A stretch of 64,000 nt of DNA from Liolophura sinensis (Eukaryota > Mollusca > Polyplacophora > Chitonida > Chitonidae), in assembly GCF_032854445.1 (NCBI RefSeq), contig NC_088300.1:66188984-66252983 (forward strand). The letters are read 5' to 3'. The position numbers were made by a program, and so were the translations under genes. The notes beneath the pieces were generated by a model, which was given only the letters and a program-made list of their open reading frames with translations, was not told the DNA's origin and searched no databases. Shown here in pieces: positions 15,768 to 27,205 of the stretch; position 1 is the first letter of the stretch; each line of letters begins with the position of its first letter.

Positions 15768-18031
15768 TAGTACATGCATGCGTGGATGGTTAAAACTAAA
15801 AAAAAAAAATAAAGGACTATTTTAAGTGTAGTGATTACCTTGTCACATTTGTATTAATAAACGCACGCGGCGTTGTTAGGGCGGTCTCAGCACGCCATAA
15901 AGTGACTGAAATAAACATATAGTTCGCGCAGCCCTCACCAATCTTGTCAGTATCCCCACTCCCTCTGCAGACAGATAACACTAGCCTTCAACTGCGCTAC
16001 ATGTCACGGTGATTTCAAAGAAAAAAGGGTCTTCCTGTACCACAGGGTATTGTGAGCCAGCCTCTTGCTGGTTGATGCTCGCTATCAAATGGCGTACTAA
16101 ATCATTGACGCTGCCACCTGAGATATAAACCAGCCGATATTTCACTGAAGTTGTCTTTTAAACCTCTTTCGTGTTATGTTTGAGCAGATTTTGCAATTTA
16201 GTTGTTGAGTCTTTATGTGTGGTATTACGCAATGGCATCTCTGAGCATATACGTCGGGTGTATATTCCCTTAAGCCGTCGAATTGGTCATCCCAGTGCTT
16301 TTACCGGTTGAATTTTATCCTGATGAAGGCTGATTTTCCATAATGTCTTGGGTTTTACTTGGTTCAGATTGCCCCACGGAACTTCAACAGTCCGTTCGAA
16401 TGTCCCTCGACGGCAGAGAGGCGACTTGCCGAGAGATCAACGCTAGTTCACGGTAAGCCTTCACCAAAGCTAGCTCAAATCTCCACTGGATTACCGCCCC
16501 ATTAACTGGTCAGGCTAGCATGAAAGCATTTAGGAGGAGAAAAAAAACACGTATGCAATATGACCGCAAGTTTTAATTACAATTAATTGATTTTCCTGTT
16601 ATTACCCGGAGTATATGGTCGCTGTAATCCGACGCATCCGTCCCTTAAGCAGAACACACCACTTGCTTTCCGTGTATCATCTATATTTCATAACCATATT
16701 TTCCGATCCTCAGATACGTATCACGGGTCGGTTCCACGCCACTTGGGTGCTCGCCCATGCGCAATAGATAACAATTACAAGGCCTTAAGGTAGAAATGTA
16801 AAACCGCCAACTTTAAGCATGTTATACAGACCTATACACACTTACTACTTCAACATCATTACACCATTGCTCATTTCCACCCCATGAGACGTATACTTTA
16901 TTACTAAGCGGCCATGGATTTAAATGACTTAGATGAGACTAGGTCGTTTAAACACATGGTGCACAGCGGCAAAATATTTATTCTTATTTATTCTATTTAT
17001 TCAGTGAGCCACGTAATAACGCTATCAATCATAGCAGTAACGATATTATAACTTATATGGAAACGTCTTATAGAATGAACAGGAATTGTTATTCATTTAA
17101 GCTCATTGTGTTATTCCGGCCTTCACTTTTAAATGCTTCTCAAACAAGACACGGAGGCCAGGTTTGAAGCGTGGCTGTCGCCGCCATTCGCCGGCTATTT
17201 AACAAACCTCCTGATTTAACGCCGCAACCAAACTTGCGAAAGTTGAACTCAAACAGCTGAAGCAGTTAGTCAAGGGGCTTATATATGACTCCTCCGACAC
17301 GCCGACGCCATATACGACTGAGCCAGAGCGCGTTTTCCCTCTCACATGCAGTATTGGAGTAAACGGAGCGTATGTAACATGTAGAGTCAATCGTCATAAT
17401 TCATTTTCATTGGATGAGAAACTAATTTCTTCTGAAACCGTTCATCAGACAGTAACTTCCCACGTGGTATGCGGTCTCCCCGGCTTAATCCGGTTTCCTC
17501 TATCCATAAAACTGCCCGCCATAGTGTTTTACAAGGAAAACACAAGAAGTTCATAAACAATAATGAAATAAATAAATCAAATCTTCTGACAATTTCATTC
17601 ATGACAAAGAGACAAAATCGGTATTGTAACCTTAACACTGCTTGCATTCTGTCATGTAATTCCAAGTTGATGCGCCCCCCCCCCCCCCATAACAACAACA
17701 CCACCGCCACATAAATCCTTTGTCAATCTCTCTCTCACCCAACAAATAAACTATACTTATAATCAGGCAAGGACCTACAATACATCCCAAGAACACATTA
17801 TCTTGGACATGCCTTGGAGCTATGCAAACATTATAAGATTATGCTTCCCAATATTTACCTAGTTCATTTAACAATACGTGTACAGCTATGAATCTTGCAT
17901 TTGTACCTTTATGACCTCGGTTAATATGTCTGATTTGTGATTCATTTATATTTTGGAAAAACTAAACATTTAAAAATTAAAGATGTTTTGATAAATATTT
18001 ATCTCCAGCTGTTTTGTTGATATTTCTTTTC

Positions 18032-18034
<3 letters not shown>
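15768..18034. other. Unassigned DNA with G+C-richer patch
   Basis: Unique sequence. A G+C-richer patch at about 17140-17345 contains a GCCGCCATTCGCCGGC block and a TATATATGA box near 17280, but no transcript evidence can be read from the sequence. A frame at 17387-17710 (minus) is partly translation of the C-run at 17675. Confidence 0.4.
17675..17688. repeat. Poly-C run (14 bp)
   Basis: Fourteen consecutive C residues following TGCG, then ATAACAACAACACCACC. Confidence 0.97.
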
Positions 18035-18111
<77 letters not shown>

Positions 18112-18176
18112 CTCCTCCTCCTCCTCCTCCTCCTCCTCCTCCTCCTCCTCCTCCTCCTCCTCCTCCTCCTCCTCCT
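18035..18176. repeat. Compound (TC)n(CCT)n pyrimidine tract
   Basis: About 37 TC dinucleotides (to about 18108) pass directly into about 23 CCT trinucleotides (to 18176). The 142 bp contain no purine on the plus strand. Such mirror-type polypurine/polypyrimidine DNA is known to adopt triplex (H-DNA) structure under supercoiling. Confidence 0.97.
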
Positions 18177-18460
18177 GAAAGTCTGGTCTGGTAAATTTTG
18201 TTGATTACTTACACAATTGACGGATCGGTTTACACGTGTTAATCTGTCAAGTGTGGTACTACCACGATCTACCTACACCAATTTATACCTGTCTTGTCCA
18301 AGATCTCATATTTAAATTAAAATTGGTTTTAATTAAACGGATGCTAGTCTTCAGACCACAGGCCAGATATTGCGGGTAGCATAATTAAATCGTGTACGCA
18401 TGATTCCTTGATGTACACATGATGGATTTGAACCTCTGACGTTTTGATAAATTATCTGAA
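18177..18460. other. Unassigned DNA between pyrimidine tract and satellite
   Basis: Unique-looking A+T-rich sequence with no ORF of note. Confidence 0.4.
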
Positions 18461-19015
18461 TTACTCCAGTTATTCACCTGTATACCGTTACATTATCCAT
18501 GATTAAAGCTATTCTAGTCTTACCACTTTGATTATTTCCGTTATCACCCCCTAAAGTGCCTTAACGCAAACCAATGGCAATTTGAATTGATAGCTTTGAC
18601 CCTGTTATAATTTACAATCTTTAATATACATATTAGTTACTCTAGTAGAACCGTTGTATACCGTTATATCATACATTATCAAAATTATTCTAGTTATATC
18701 AGCTTGATGATTTCTGCTATCACACCTGAATTCCCTCAAACACAAACCGATGGCATTTTGAATTGATAGCTTTGACTTTATTGTTAGAGCACTATTTACA
18801 ATGTTACAATCGTTATTTTATTTCAGTGGTTCCCTTGTATATTGTTACGCCATTCATTTGTCTAATTATTCTAGTGACAACAATTTGGGTATCTCTCCTA
18901 TGACACCTGATTTCTCCCAAACGCAAACCGATGGTTTTTAACTTCACAGCTTTTGGGTAACTTTGACATTATTCATCAATTTCATGGCTTTGACATAATT
19001 GTTAGAGGTTAAATA
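18461..19015. repeat. Three-copy tandem repeat of about 180 bp
   Basis: Three diverged copies start near 18461, 18637 and 18822 (spacings about 176 and 185 bp). In each, the same landmarks come in order: TTACTC(C/T)AGT-like start, TATACCGTTA, TTATTCTAGT, a TATCACACCTGA-like block, AACGCAAACCGATGG, TTGAATTGATAGCTTTGAC, then a TTTACAAT-type A+T end. The third copy is partly rearranged at its 3' end, with the TTTGACAT block repeated. The length is close to a nucleosome repeat, as in many satellites. Confidence 0.8.
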
Positions 19016-19324
19016 TACATATGGTCAGTCTTGTTATCGAGATTTTTGGTTAGCATGATGTTTTTGTCGATGAGTTGTGGGGAGGTGAAAGAAAAGAAAG
19101 ACTAACTTTTACTGCATGTTGTGAAATAACGGTCGACTTAAGTTTCATACTTTAGAAGGCAGAGCTTATTCTATAGGTACTACATATATCTAAAGGAAAT
19201 GGTATGCATATAAATGCATTGTAGACCAGATTGTAGGATGTCAACCCAGTCGAAAAACCGTGTATATATACACGAAAAGGTTTGATCCAGTGCGCTCTGG
19301 AGCCAACCCACATGCATTGGCTTA

Positions 19325-19699
19325 ATGATTTCAAATGCAATTAAGATAATGCTGTTAACACCCTGTGGCAGTTCTGATAGGCTCGAGGTGGGGGGAGGGG
19401 TTGGGGTCTGTGATCAGTTGTCAGATCCACGGCTGATAAGTGTCATCGATGGGGGATTTACCTGCAGCTCCTACTTCATACCTAGCCGATTTGATGGCCA
19501 CTTTACGACTCAGGGGAATAACAAAGCAGAGGTTATGGCACCCGGTTGTATTGGCAGCCGATTGGTTTTAATGTGCCCGCGATTTGATGATGCGAGGACA
19601 CGTCGTTTAAATACACCACACGACGTAAATATCCCGCAGTTTGTGCAGCCTCTCGCGATGGTTGATATACTTGTTCCAGGAAGTTTACAAGGCAAATGA
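19325..19699 (+). CDS. Unassigned ORF, 124 codons (doubtful)
   Basis: Runs from ATG at 19325 to TGA at 19697-19699. The product is mixed, with a glycine/valine run near residues 23-28 and no hydrophobic leader or recognisable domain. The next long frame (19766-20236) is in the same reading phase, with only TGA, TAA and TAA separating the two. That would fit a decayed gene or retained intron boundaries, but also chance. The underlying DNA contains a Sox-like AACAAAG and a CATCGATG palindrome. Confidence 0.15.
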   Translation: MISNAIKIMLLTPCGSSDRLEVGGGVGVCDQLSDPRLISVIDGGFTCSSYFIPSRFDGHFTTQGNNKAEVMAPGCIGSRLVLMCPRFDDARTRRLNTPHDVNIPQFVQPLAMVDILVPGSLQGK

Positions 19700-19765
19700 A
19701 CGGGCTTCGCTATATACAGGTAATGGTGGATAAAATAAAGCGTTTGGAAAAGACCATCTGGCAGA

Positions 19766-20236
19766 TTGGACCAATCAAGTCCCTGTTTATATGATCACGT
19801 CTGGTTCAGATTTATAATGTTGTTTTATTTTATCAATATATTGCATAAAACTCAGAGCAGTGATGTCATTTTTAATAATCATTGCAAAAAAATTGTTATT
19901 ATTCGGTTCGCCTTGGAGATTGCATGCATATTAAACTATGGTACAAATTGTTGGCTTCAGAAAAAATATAATTTGGACTCGGTGGAAACACCATGGAAAT
20001 GTTTTCAAAGGTGTAGATCAATTTTACCCTGTGGTTGCAATTCCTTAATTGTACCCTATATGAACAGTTTCAAAGCAACCCTTTGTTTAACAACTCGGAA
20101 CTTCTCTTTGAACAGAACAAGTTCTAAAACTGAAAACGACAAAGCAACAAGGATAAACAACAGCCAGTTCATAATTATTTCAGTCAGTGGAGAATCGTTC
20201 ATAGTTCCCGCTGCACGAAAGAATCTAGAGCGTTGA
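19766..20236 (+). CDS. Unassigned ORF, longest non-repetitive frame
   Basis: The frame is open from about 19739 to a stop ending at 20236. It starts with TTG at 19766, so the first usable ATG would be near 19817. The product has about 9 cysteines (for example WKCFQRCRSILPCGC), a hydrophobic N-terminal stretch and a Ser/Thr/Asn-rich C-terminal half. I do not recognise a domain. It is the longest frame not built on a microsatellite, and in phase with the frame upstream. Borderline for chance. Confidence 0.15.
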   Translation: MDQSSPCLYDHVWFRFIMLFYFINILHKTQSSDVIFNNHCKKIVIIRFALEIACILNYGTNCWLQKKYNLDSVETPWKCFQRCRSILPCGCNSLIVPYMNSFKATLCLTTRNFSLNRTSSKTENDKATRINNSQFIIISVSGESFIVPAARKNLER

Positions 20237-20529
20237 AAGGCATGCAGTTTAACGGGTTGTGTAAACAAGAAGCCATGGAGGTTCTGTATGTTCGCGACCA
20301 TGTTGGAATGTATAGAAGAACTATGAAGTACGTACGATTGGAAACGGGTTCTCTGTAGGTCTATGGAAGATTATGGGAAGAAACAACTGGAACTGTGCAA
20401 GAAGCTGAATAAAACCACCGTGAATTGGTTTTGAGCTATTATATTATATATATGTCTCTATGGTTAAGAGCTTTTGTCATGAGAGGAGGCTGTCCAGATT
20501 TTTACACCTGTAAGGGGCGCCGCCAATAA

Positions 20530-20682
20530 TTTATTTATTTATTTATTTGATTGGTGTTTTACGCCGTACTCAAGAATATTTCACTTATACGACGGCGGCC
20601 AACATTATGGTGGAGGAAACCGGGCAGAGCCCGGATGAAACCCACGACCATCAGCGGGTTGCTGCCAGACCTTTCCACTTAC
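20530..20682 (-). mobile_element. SINE family A, 5'-truncated, with clear target-site duplication
   Basis: The element lies on the minus strand: its (AAAT)n tail appears as ATTTATTT at the left, then GATTGGTGTTTTACGCCGTA, TCAAGAATATTTCACTTATA and CGACGGCGG. It stops before the tRNA-like head, so it is 5'-truncated. The 14-bp duplication GGCGCCGCCAATAA flanks it exactly at 20516-20529 and 20683-20696, direct evidence of target-primed retrotransposition. Divergence from the other copies is modest. Confidence 0.93.
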
Positions 20683-20815
20683 GGCGCCGCCAATAAGAAT
20701 ATATCTATACTGTCACGAATATTGTCTCTGTACGACGAACATGCAAAAAGCGTAGAGATAATAATAAACATCTTCAGCATGTCGAAATGCCAACTGCTTA
20801 ATTGTCATCTTTAGA

Positions 20816-21283
20816 ATGTGCCGAAATGGTTGAGGGTCGAAAGTTTGTACACATGCCATAATGCTGGTCAAAGGATTGTACTCATGATTATGCCAATACG
20901 TCACTGTTCGAAATGTTGTGGGCATGCCAAATAACGCTGGCCAACAGGTGAAGAGCATGGCCGAAATATTGCTGGCCGATAGGTCATGAGCATGTCAAAA
21001 TATCGCCGGCCGACAGATCATGTCAAAATATAGCCGGCCGAAAGGCCATGTGCATGCCAAAATATCGCTGACCAATAGGTCAGGTGAATGCCAAAATATC
21101 GCTGGCTGACAGGTCATGCGCATGCCAAAATATCGCTGGCCGAATGGTCATGTGGATGCCAAAACATTGCTGGCTGAAAGATTATGTGCATGCCGCCAAA
21201 AGATCGTTGGCCGAAAGGTCATGCGCATGTCAAAATATCGCTGGTCGAAACGGTGTTTCCATGCCAAAATGCATGTCGCATGA
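20816..21283. repeat. 34-bp minisatellite, about 13 copies
   Basis: The unit consists of CATGCCAAAATATCGCTGG followed by CCGAAAGGTCATGTG. Central copies are best conserved; copies at both ends are diverged, as expected for an array homogenised from the middle. The plus-strand frame 21084-21332 repeats SCACQNIAGR-like peptides every 34 residues (three units), because 34 bp shifts frame each copy. It is not evidence for a gene. Confidence 0.9.
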
Positions 21284-23265
21284 TTGTTACACACACCCTG
21301 TAAATTCGGTTCTGATACGCCTCACGTCTTGAATTTGAGGTTTACTTCATTCCACTTATTTGTTTATTTAACGAATATACCACTTGTGAATACTACTGAC
21401 GACAAGGTTTACCAAATATTGGATCAGAAGAATGTCGCAAACAAGTTTGTAACCTCCGATTTCTAACTAGCCATAAAAGGTAATTACGAGAAATAGCACA
21501 CCGGTAAATCTGCCTGTATTGTACATAGTGCAGGCTCGTGATCATTATGAGACTTTGTAAATTGCGTTGGGCTGTTTTTGTATTATTAAATTGTCACCGG
21601 CTAAACAGCTGGTGTATATATGGGTTTCAATTTCATTTGCTCTGTTTATGTAATGAATCGGCAGATTCGCGTGCTACATGAAGCGGATTACCCATAACGC
21701 CCTTGGCCATGTTCCACAAAACCGTCGTAGGTTAAGTTGATTGTAACTATCATGGTAACACATGTTACATACATATGTACACAGCCAACTTAGCTTTGCG
21801 GAACAGCTATAAGGCCCAGGTTTTGACAGGAGTAAAACGTTGAGTATATAGGTAACCAATTTCCTTGTCTTTATCACCCTTATTTATTGGAAAATAAACT
21901 ATAAAAATGGAGCAAGTATCAGTTCAGAGATCAATGAAAACTGTACCTTTATATATGAGCCCACAATACACTTAAACTCGTGAAGTACGAAAATTAGAAA
22001 ACAAAACAAGTAAGGATATTTTCAGATACACTTTTCAATGGCCTTTATGGTGATCTTCATTTCAACCTGTAACTGACTGTCGAATAGAGAGGAATGACGT
22101 ACAACAGGATTTTAATGATATAGATGTTAAGAATATATATCTCCTTAACAAGGTAACTTTTTACACGGATACACGGATTGTCTACAACGATAAGGTCGAG
22201 TATACACCTGTTAACACATACAGCTCACGACAACCAGCCCTTTTTTGTAGTGTACTTCCGGTTGCTATTTCTCAACGGTTGACTGAGCTGATGAAATGAG
22301 CCGAAAGACTTCCTCCATGGTGTTAATTCTCCGCCAATTAGCTGTAGAGAGCACGAAAGACAGAAACATGGAAGCAATCATTTACAGATCTTTGAAGAGA
22401 TTGTCTGTTGTCAACAGACCTACTTTAGTATGCCCTGAGCTGTTATACAAAAACACCATTTGTAATTAGACAAGACATATTCAGAGTTTGAGAGCATGTA
22501 ACTTACACGTTAGGAACAATGGCGTGCCTGCATTTACTTTACTATTTGAAGGTACTACTGACTGATATATATTTTTTCCAACGGCTCAGTACAAGGCTGA
22601 GATGGTTTTGACGTATCCATACCTCTGTCAAAACAAGGTATTAAGTATACACTTCTTTGAAAGACACCATCATAGGGTCATACACAGATGATCCCTCATA
22701 TCGTCCTCAGCTTCGTGGAAATCTGCTTAAAACATTAGGAAGCTGTAAAGTGAGCTGGAGAGAGTAATGTGAGATTTTTTGTGTGTATGCAGTATACCCA
22801 AAAAGAGTACAGTTATCATAAGAAAATATTGTTGTAAATGCTGTTCTTGTTGCGAAGCTATTCTCAGAATGGCATTTAGTTAGCCTAGTTTTGCGTTGGG
22901 TGGCTTTAGATCGAAATGTAACACACAGGCATTAAGTTTGTATAATGTTATTGTAAATGCAAGGAATTCATATTTTAACTACGACTTGAATTGTAAGAGT
23001 GCACGAGGAGCTGGTATCTTTTAACTCTCAAATAGTGTTATTCTGTAATTTAACTGAGAGATTTATTGCAGTTTTTTTAATACATATGGTAAGAATACAG
23101 AAGGTTTTTGGAATTTGGAAGGATATTTAGTCCGAAATGAAAGGTTGAAATTTAGCCGTTGAAATAGGAATGTACACTTCTGTGCAACATAGCAATTATT
23201 ATTTCTGTTGACAGTTTTAAGAAGATAAATAATTTGTAGGCCACCATACCCAGTCGTATTGTGGG

Positions 23266-23266
<1 letters not shown>
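21284..23266. other. Unassigned A+T-rich DNA
   Basis: Unique sequence without convincing ORFs or repeats. Short frames at 21284-21466 and 21674-21877 are not supported. Confidence 0.5.

Positions 23267-23348
<82 letters not shown>
23267..23348. repeat. (TA)n microsatellite, about 82 bp
   Basis: An uninterrupted TA tract. It generates the YIYIYI peptide of the minus-strand frame 23152-23355. Confidence 0.97.
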
Positions 23349-23349
<1 letters not shown>

Positions 23350-25589
23350 TTGCAAGGTGATAATATGTAATTGAGTCCGGTTGCGCTGTGTTGTAATATA
23401 CAGCAGCGCGAAGACGCTTATTCCGTTTTCAAGCTACCAAAAATTGCCATGTAATAAGAAAATGTGTCATTCAACAGGAATATGATAGAATATTTTGCCG
23501 TTATAAATAATCCTGATGTTACATGCATCCACCTGATGTATAAATTTAAAAAAGAAATATAAAATGAAAAATTGTCTGATAGGTAGTATCATTAAACCAA
23601 GGATGTGGACTGCTTCTGTTCACTGTTCAAGTGAATGTCTAAAACTGTGTTCCTTTCACTCATTTTTTTTTTTCGATGAGAAAAACTAAGCCTGGATGTA
23701 TTTATTTGATCTTGTTTTTCTATGTCCACACTCAACATGGGTTGAGAAATCCGGAGTAATCCGGAGTCAACCACCGCACTTCGACATATACATGGCAACC
23801 CTTCTGACTGAAAGCTAAATACGATCCTGGGGACTTCATGGGTTGTGATTCTATTCCATTCTAACAAGGGATAAACTCAAAAAGCCAGGAAAAGACCACC
23901 TTCAGTATTCTTTTTTAAAATGTAGAATCGTGTTGATTATACAATTGTATAAATGAGAACGAATAAGGTAATATAGTTTGGCTAGTAACGAGGTTCCATG
24001 GTGGGTTTTGTACGATTTTCACGTGAATTTGATTGGGGTGTATTTCGAATTTTGCAGTCAAACATGTTTCTATACATTTTGACTGCATGAATAAATAACG
24101 ATCAGAGCTTGTCATTATCAGAAGATGTCCTTGTGATTGATTATTTGAAAGTATTGAGTATTAATAGCTCATTGTGGTTCATTTTATGGAGCACACCCTG
24201 TAGCTTTTAGAAAAGTATATAATGTTTTATTTTTCATTCGTGTGCATTCAGTGAGCGGCCACAGAAAACACCAAATTCTAGTTTTGAGAAGTCCAGTTAA
24301 CTGTTGTCTGCCTGCATAGTCTTCCCACTATACAGATGAAGAGATACTGTTTGTTTACATTATACTGTGACGGATCCAAATCCAAACTGAGGGGTTATTA
24401 CCTTGTTTTTATAACCTTATGTTGTTCAGGCTAAAACAGTTTCTGTTGGCAGACTTTATTAAATTCAAATATTGCTAACAGCATCGTTAGATTCTAAAAC
24501 ATGATATGATGGACGAGGGAGCGTGTCGCTGGGGTATGTTGTCTACCGAGGATTGGAGCTTTTACGACTACGACAGCGCCGCCAGAAACAAAAGCGGATT
24601 TCAGTATAATCCACCGCATAATTACGTATCTCATTAAGGCGATGGTTAGCAAGGGCGGCTGCAATACAGCTGCATCGCCACGTGCGTCCCCTCCAAAATC
24701 CCGTTATACCCATATAGAGTTGCTCACCACTCTGTCGTCAACGGCTTCAATATACCACCATTATTGAGGAACAAATTTGAACTCTTGTTCCTCTAGTTTC
24801 CTTTAATTTCTTTCTCTTGGGAGAGGTTTTCCCTTACTTGCCTTCTTACCCAGGTGTTGGTAAAGGGACTTCTCCGGGATTGATTGCAATGGACAAGGAA
24901 GAGCAGATGTACTTAGGGAAATACAAGATTTGCTGCTGGCATTCCCGGTCTTCTGAGTCTGCCTGTCTCACCTGCACGTAGAGCATCTAACAGCATCTGG
25001 ATACAACACGGCGTATGGTGTTTTATACCTAATTCCACTGAAACCAGTGCATGTATAGCTGTACCAGAATGCACCAAGGTGCACGACTGCTTTACTTATT
25101 ATGTATATGTAAGGTAATCGAGTTTTTGCATATATATAGGTTTTGTTGTATATATGAAATTATATCTAGAATATTCAGATAATAGAAAATGACAGAATAT
25201 ATGAAATGAATTATATGTGCGTTATGAAAATAATACATAACCTGGTTGATCTTTCGTGATAGTGTTACATGAAGGTTTAGCGCAACAGTGTTAGACCTTT
25301 AAGCCATTGGGAGCTCAGTCCGTTGTACTCTATGTAGGTTACTACTTGAACATACACTGGGTGTGTAATATTACGGACGGTGACTTGGTCTATGATTAGT
25401 CAGGCGGGAAAGTAAATCTGAACAGACTGAAGGTTACATATATTCTGGCGAAGTCTGATAGTAGATTACACAATTTGTCACACATATCAAGGTCTCGAGA
25501 TATCCAAAATGTACGTAATCAGAGCGCCACAAATTATACCCACCAGTTCACCTTAGTACAAACTCTGTTTTGCTGTTCATATTTGTGCC
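23349..25589. other. Unassigned DNA
   Basis: Includes a 91-codon minus-strand frame at 23592-23867 with a Lys-rich C-terminal third and no recognisable domain, and a short stem-loop at 24638-24679. The patch at 24480-24780 is G+C-richer than its surroundings. No repeat family seen. Confidence 0.4.
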
Positions 25590-25831
25590 CACACCGAAGA
25601 CCTAAAAGTTGTAACTTCCTCGCTTGTCGTTCAACATTAAGAGGATAGGGCAACGGCTGGTTGACCATATCAGTATAATGGCTCGAGCAAGTCGTCTCAG
25701 TGAAGCAGCACTAGATAAAAGAGCGGTGGAAATCCGTCCGGCAACAAAGAGGCACATTAAATACACTCTAAGGACTCCGTCGTTAAGTACCAAGTTAAAC
25801 CCCAAGTATTCAGTCACTCACTCTCTCACTG
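25590..25831 (+). mobile_element. SINE family C with GTTAAACCCCAAG and CTCACTCA-type tail
   Basis: Recognisable blocks in order: AAGTTGTAACTTCCTCGCTTG; TTCAACATTAAGAGGATAGG; GGTTGACC next to TCAGTATAATGG; AGGACTCCGTCGTTAAGTAC; GTTAAACCCCAAG; then a decayed CACTCACTCTCTCACT tail. I recall this order from repeats and microsatellite flanks of molluscs, including the ACTCACTC tail. The 106-codon plus-strand frame starting at 25624 (TTG) is a translation of the SINE, not a gene. Exact ends and target-site duplication were not resolved. Confidence 0.75.
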
Positions 25832-27156
25832 AGTGCCTTTATGACGCCACTCTGCCTTTTCTCATACGGGCAACATTTGGTGTATTTGAAACGAAGGCGA
25901 AGGACGAAGTTGTCCACAGCCCTTTGTTCCAGACAATAGCGTAACGTCACAGCAAATGCTTAAGTGCATGTAACCAGTACTGTAGGTATAAATCCAATTA
26001 ACACTTCGGTGTGTCGTGTGATTTAGACGAGAAAAGGCGGGGGCTCTCGCAAACTATATCGCGGCTAAAAGACGTGAATTTACGGTAGATATCAACTCGT
26101 GCAATTCATCCAACAGACAGATCTATATTCAATCTAACAACTACCCTAAATTTTACCTATATTAGTTAGCGAGAGACCCCACCTTGTCTCGCCTAAGGTT
26201 TATTCGCGTGAAAGCGCGAGACCTCTGAAATGCCGATTCTTCTCATTACTTGCTATGTGTACGACAACTTTGGAGACTATGAAAATAGCGAAAATTCCTT
26301 CTGTGAGCCTGGGATTCAACGAAAACCTCCGGTGTCCGATTGAGTATCTGACCCTTTCCCGTTAACTGCACGGCCGGTGTCATATACTTGAAAATAGTGC
26401 ACAGTACATGTGTTATTAGCCGAGTCAGTTTGAAAGCGATGTTCCACACGATCTGCTCAATGTCTGTCCATTACAAGTCTCTAAAACAATGACTTGTAAC
26501 TTGGCTGTACAGGCATCCATTTCAGGCAACGATCACATTCAGTTGTCATATATAAAATTGATAGATGATTTAATTTTATAACCTTAACCTTTTAACCTTG
26601 GATATGCATATGTAATGCACATCATGCGTTATGCTTGAAATTTAGAGAAACTGCATGTAATAATATTCATTGAAGGCGAATAAATGGTTTATGTGCCAAA
26701 TAGCTTTTTATTTCCCCCCAAAATTTAAGACATTGCCTATATATATATATGTCTCACAGGCTTATTCACGAAAGACACTAGAAAGCAAACTCGTTTTTTA
26801 TTACTGTAACAATTTTAAACGACCTCCTTTCATCAAATAATCCGCGTTTGTCAGGTACCTGCATGACGAAAGCCGTGGTGCAAGTTTCCCATGGACCTGG
26901 GCCCAGTTGTTCAAAGACTTACAATACCAGATTTAACATTAAGCCAAGTCTTCGATTTTGTACATAGCCCAAATGTAATAGTGTAAAATTTTATCAGATA
27001 TGAACTAAATCAGCTGCTGTTGTACTTGGATTCTGGACAACTGTATTGGTTTCTGAATCTGGCGAAAATCTTAAATCTAAAATTTGACTTAATACCATTA
27101 TTAGGTGATACACTTTCCCCAAAAAATGGTCCCTGACCCTATCGTATAAGTTTGTT
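25832..27156. other. Unassigned DNA
   Basis: Unique sequence with no convincing ORF. A short (TA) run sits near 26739-26750. Confidence 0.45.
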
Positions 27157-27205
27157 ATTTTTTTATTTGACGCAGTACTCCAGAATATATCAGCACGATG
27201 TAAGT
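27157..27205 (-). mobile_element. Decayed SINE family A 3' fragment
   Basis: TTTATTTGACGCAGTACTCC followed by AGAATATATCAGCACGATG matches, with scattered substitutions, the minus-strand order TTTTACGCCGTACTCAAGAA, TATTTCACTTATACGACG seen in better copies. It is only about 45 bp, so an old fragment. Confidence 0.5.

Noticed and set aside
16976-17025. ATTTATTC run followed by TGAGCCACG, like a SINE tail and head
   Set aside because: The diagnostic SINE body is absent and the matches are too short.
19200-19230. miR-33-like seed ATGCATTGTAG
   Set aside because: Mature-length match fails beyond the seed and no opposing hairpin arm was found.
21084-21332. ORF with repeating SCACQNIAGR-like peptides
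   Set aside because: Produced by the 34-bp array; the unit length is not a multiple of three and the peptide repeats only every three units.
25624-25944. 106-codon ORF that looks protein-like
   Set aside because: Starts with TTG and most of it covers SINE family C, including its CTCACTCA-type tail.
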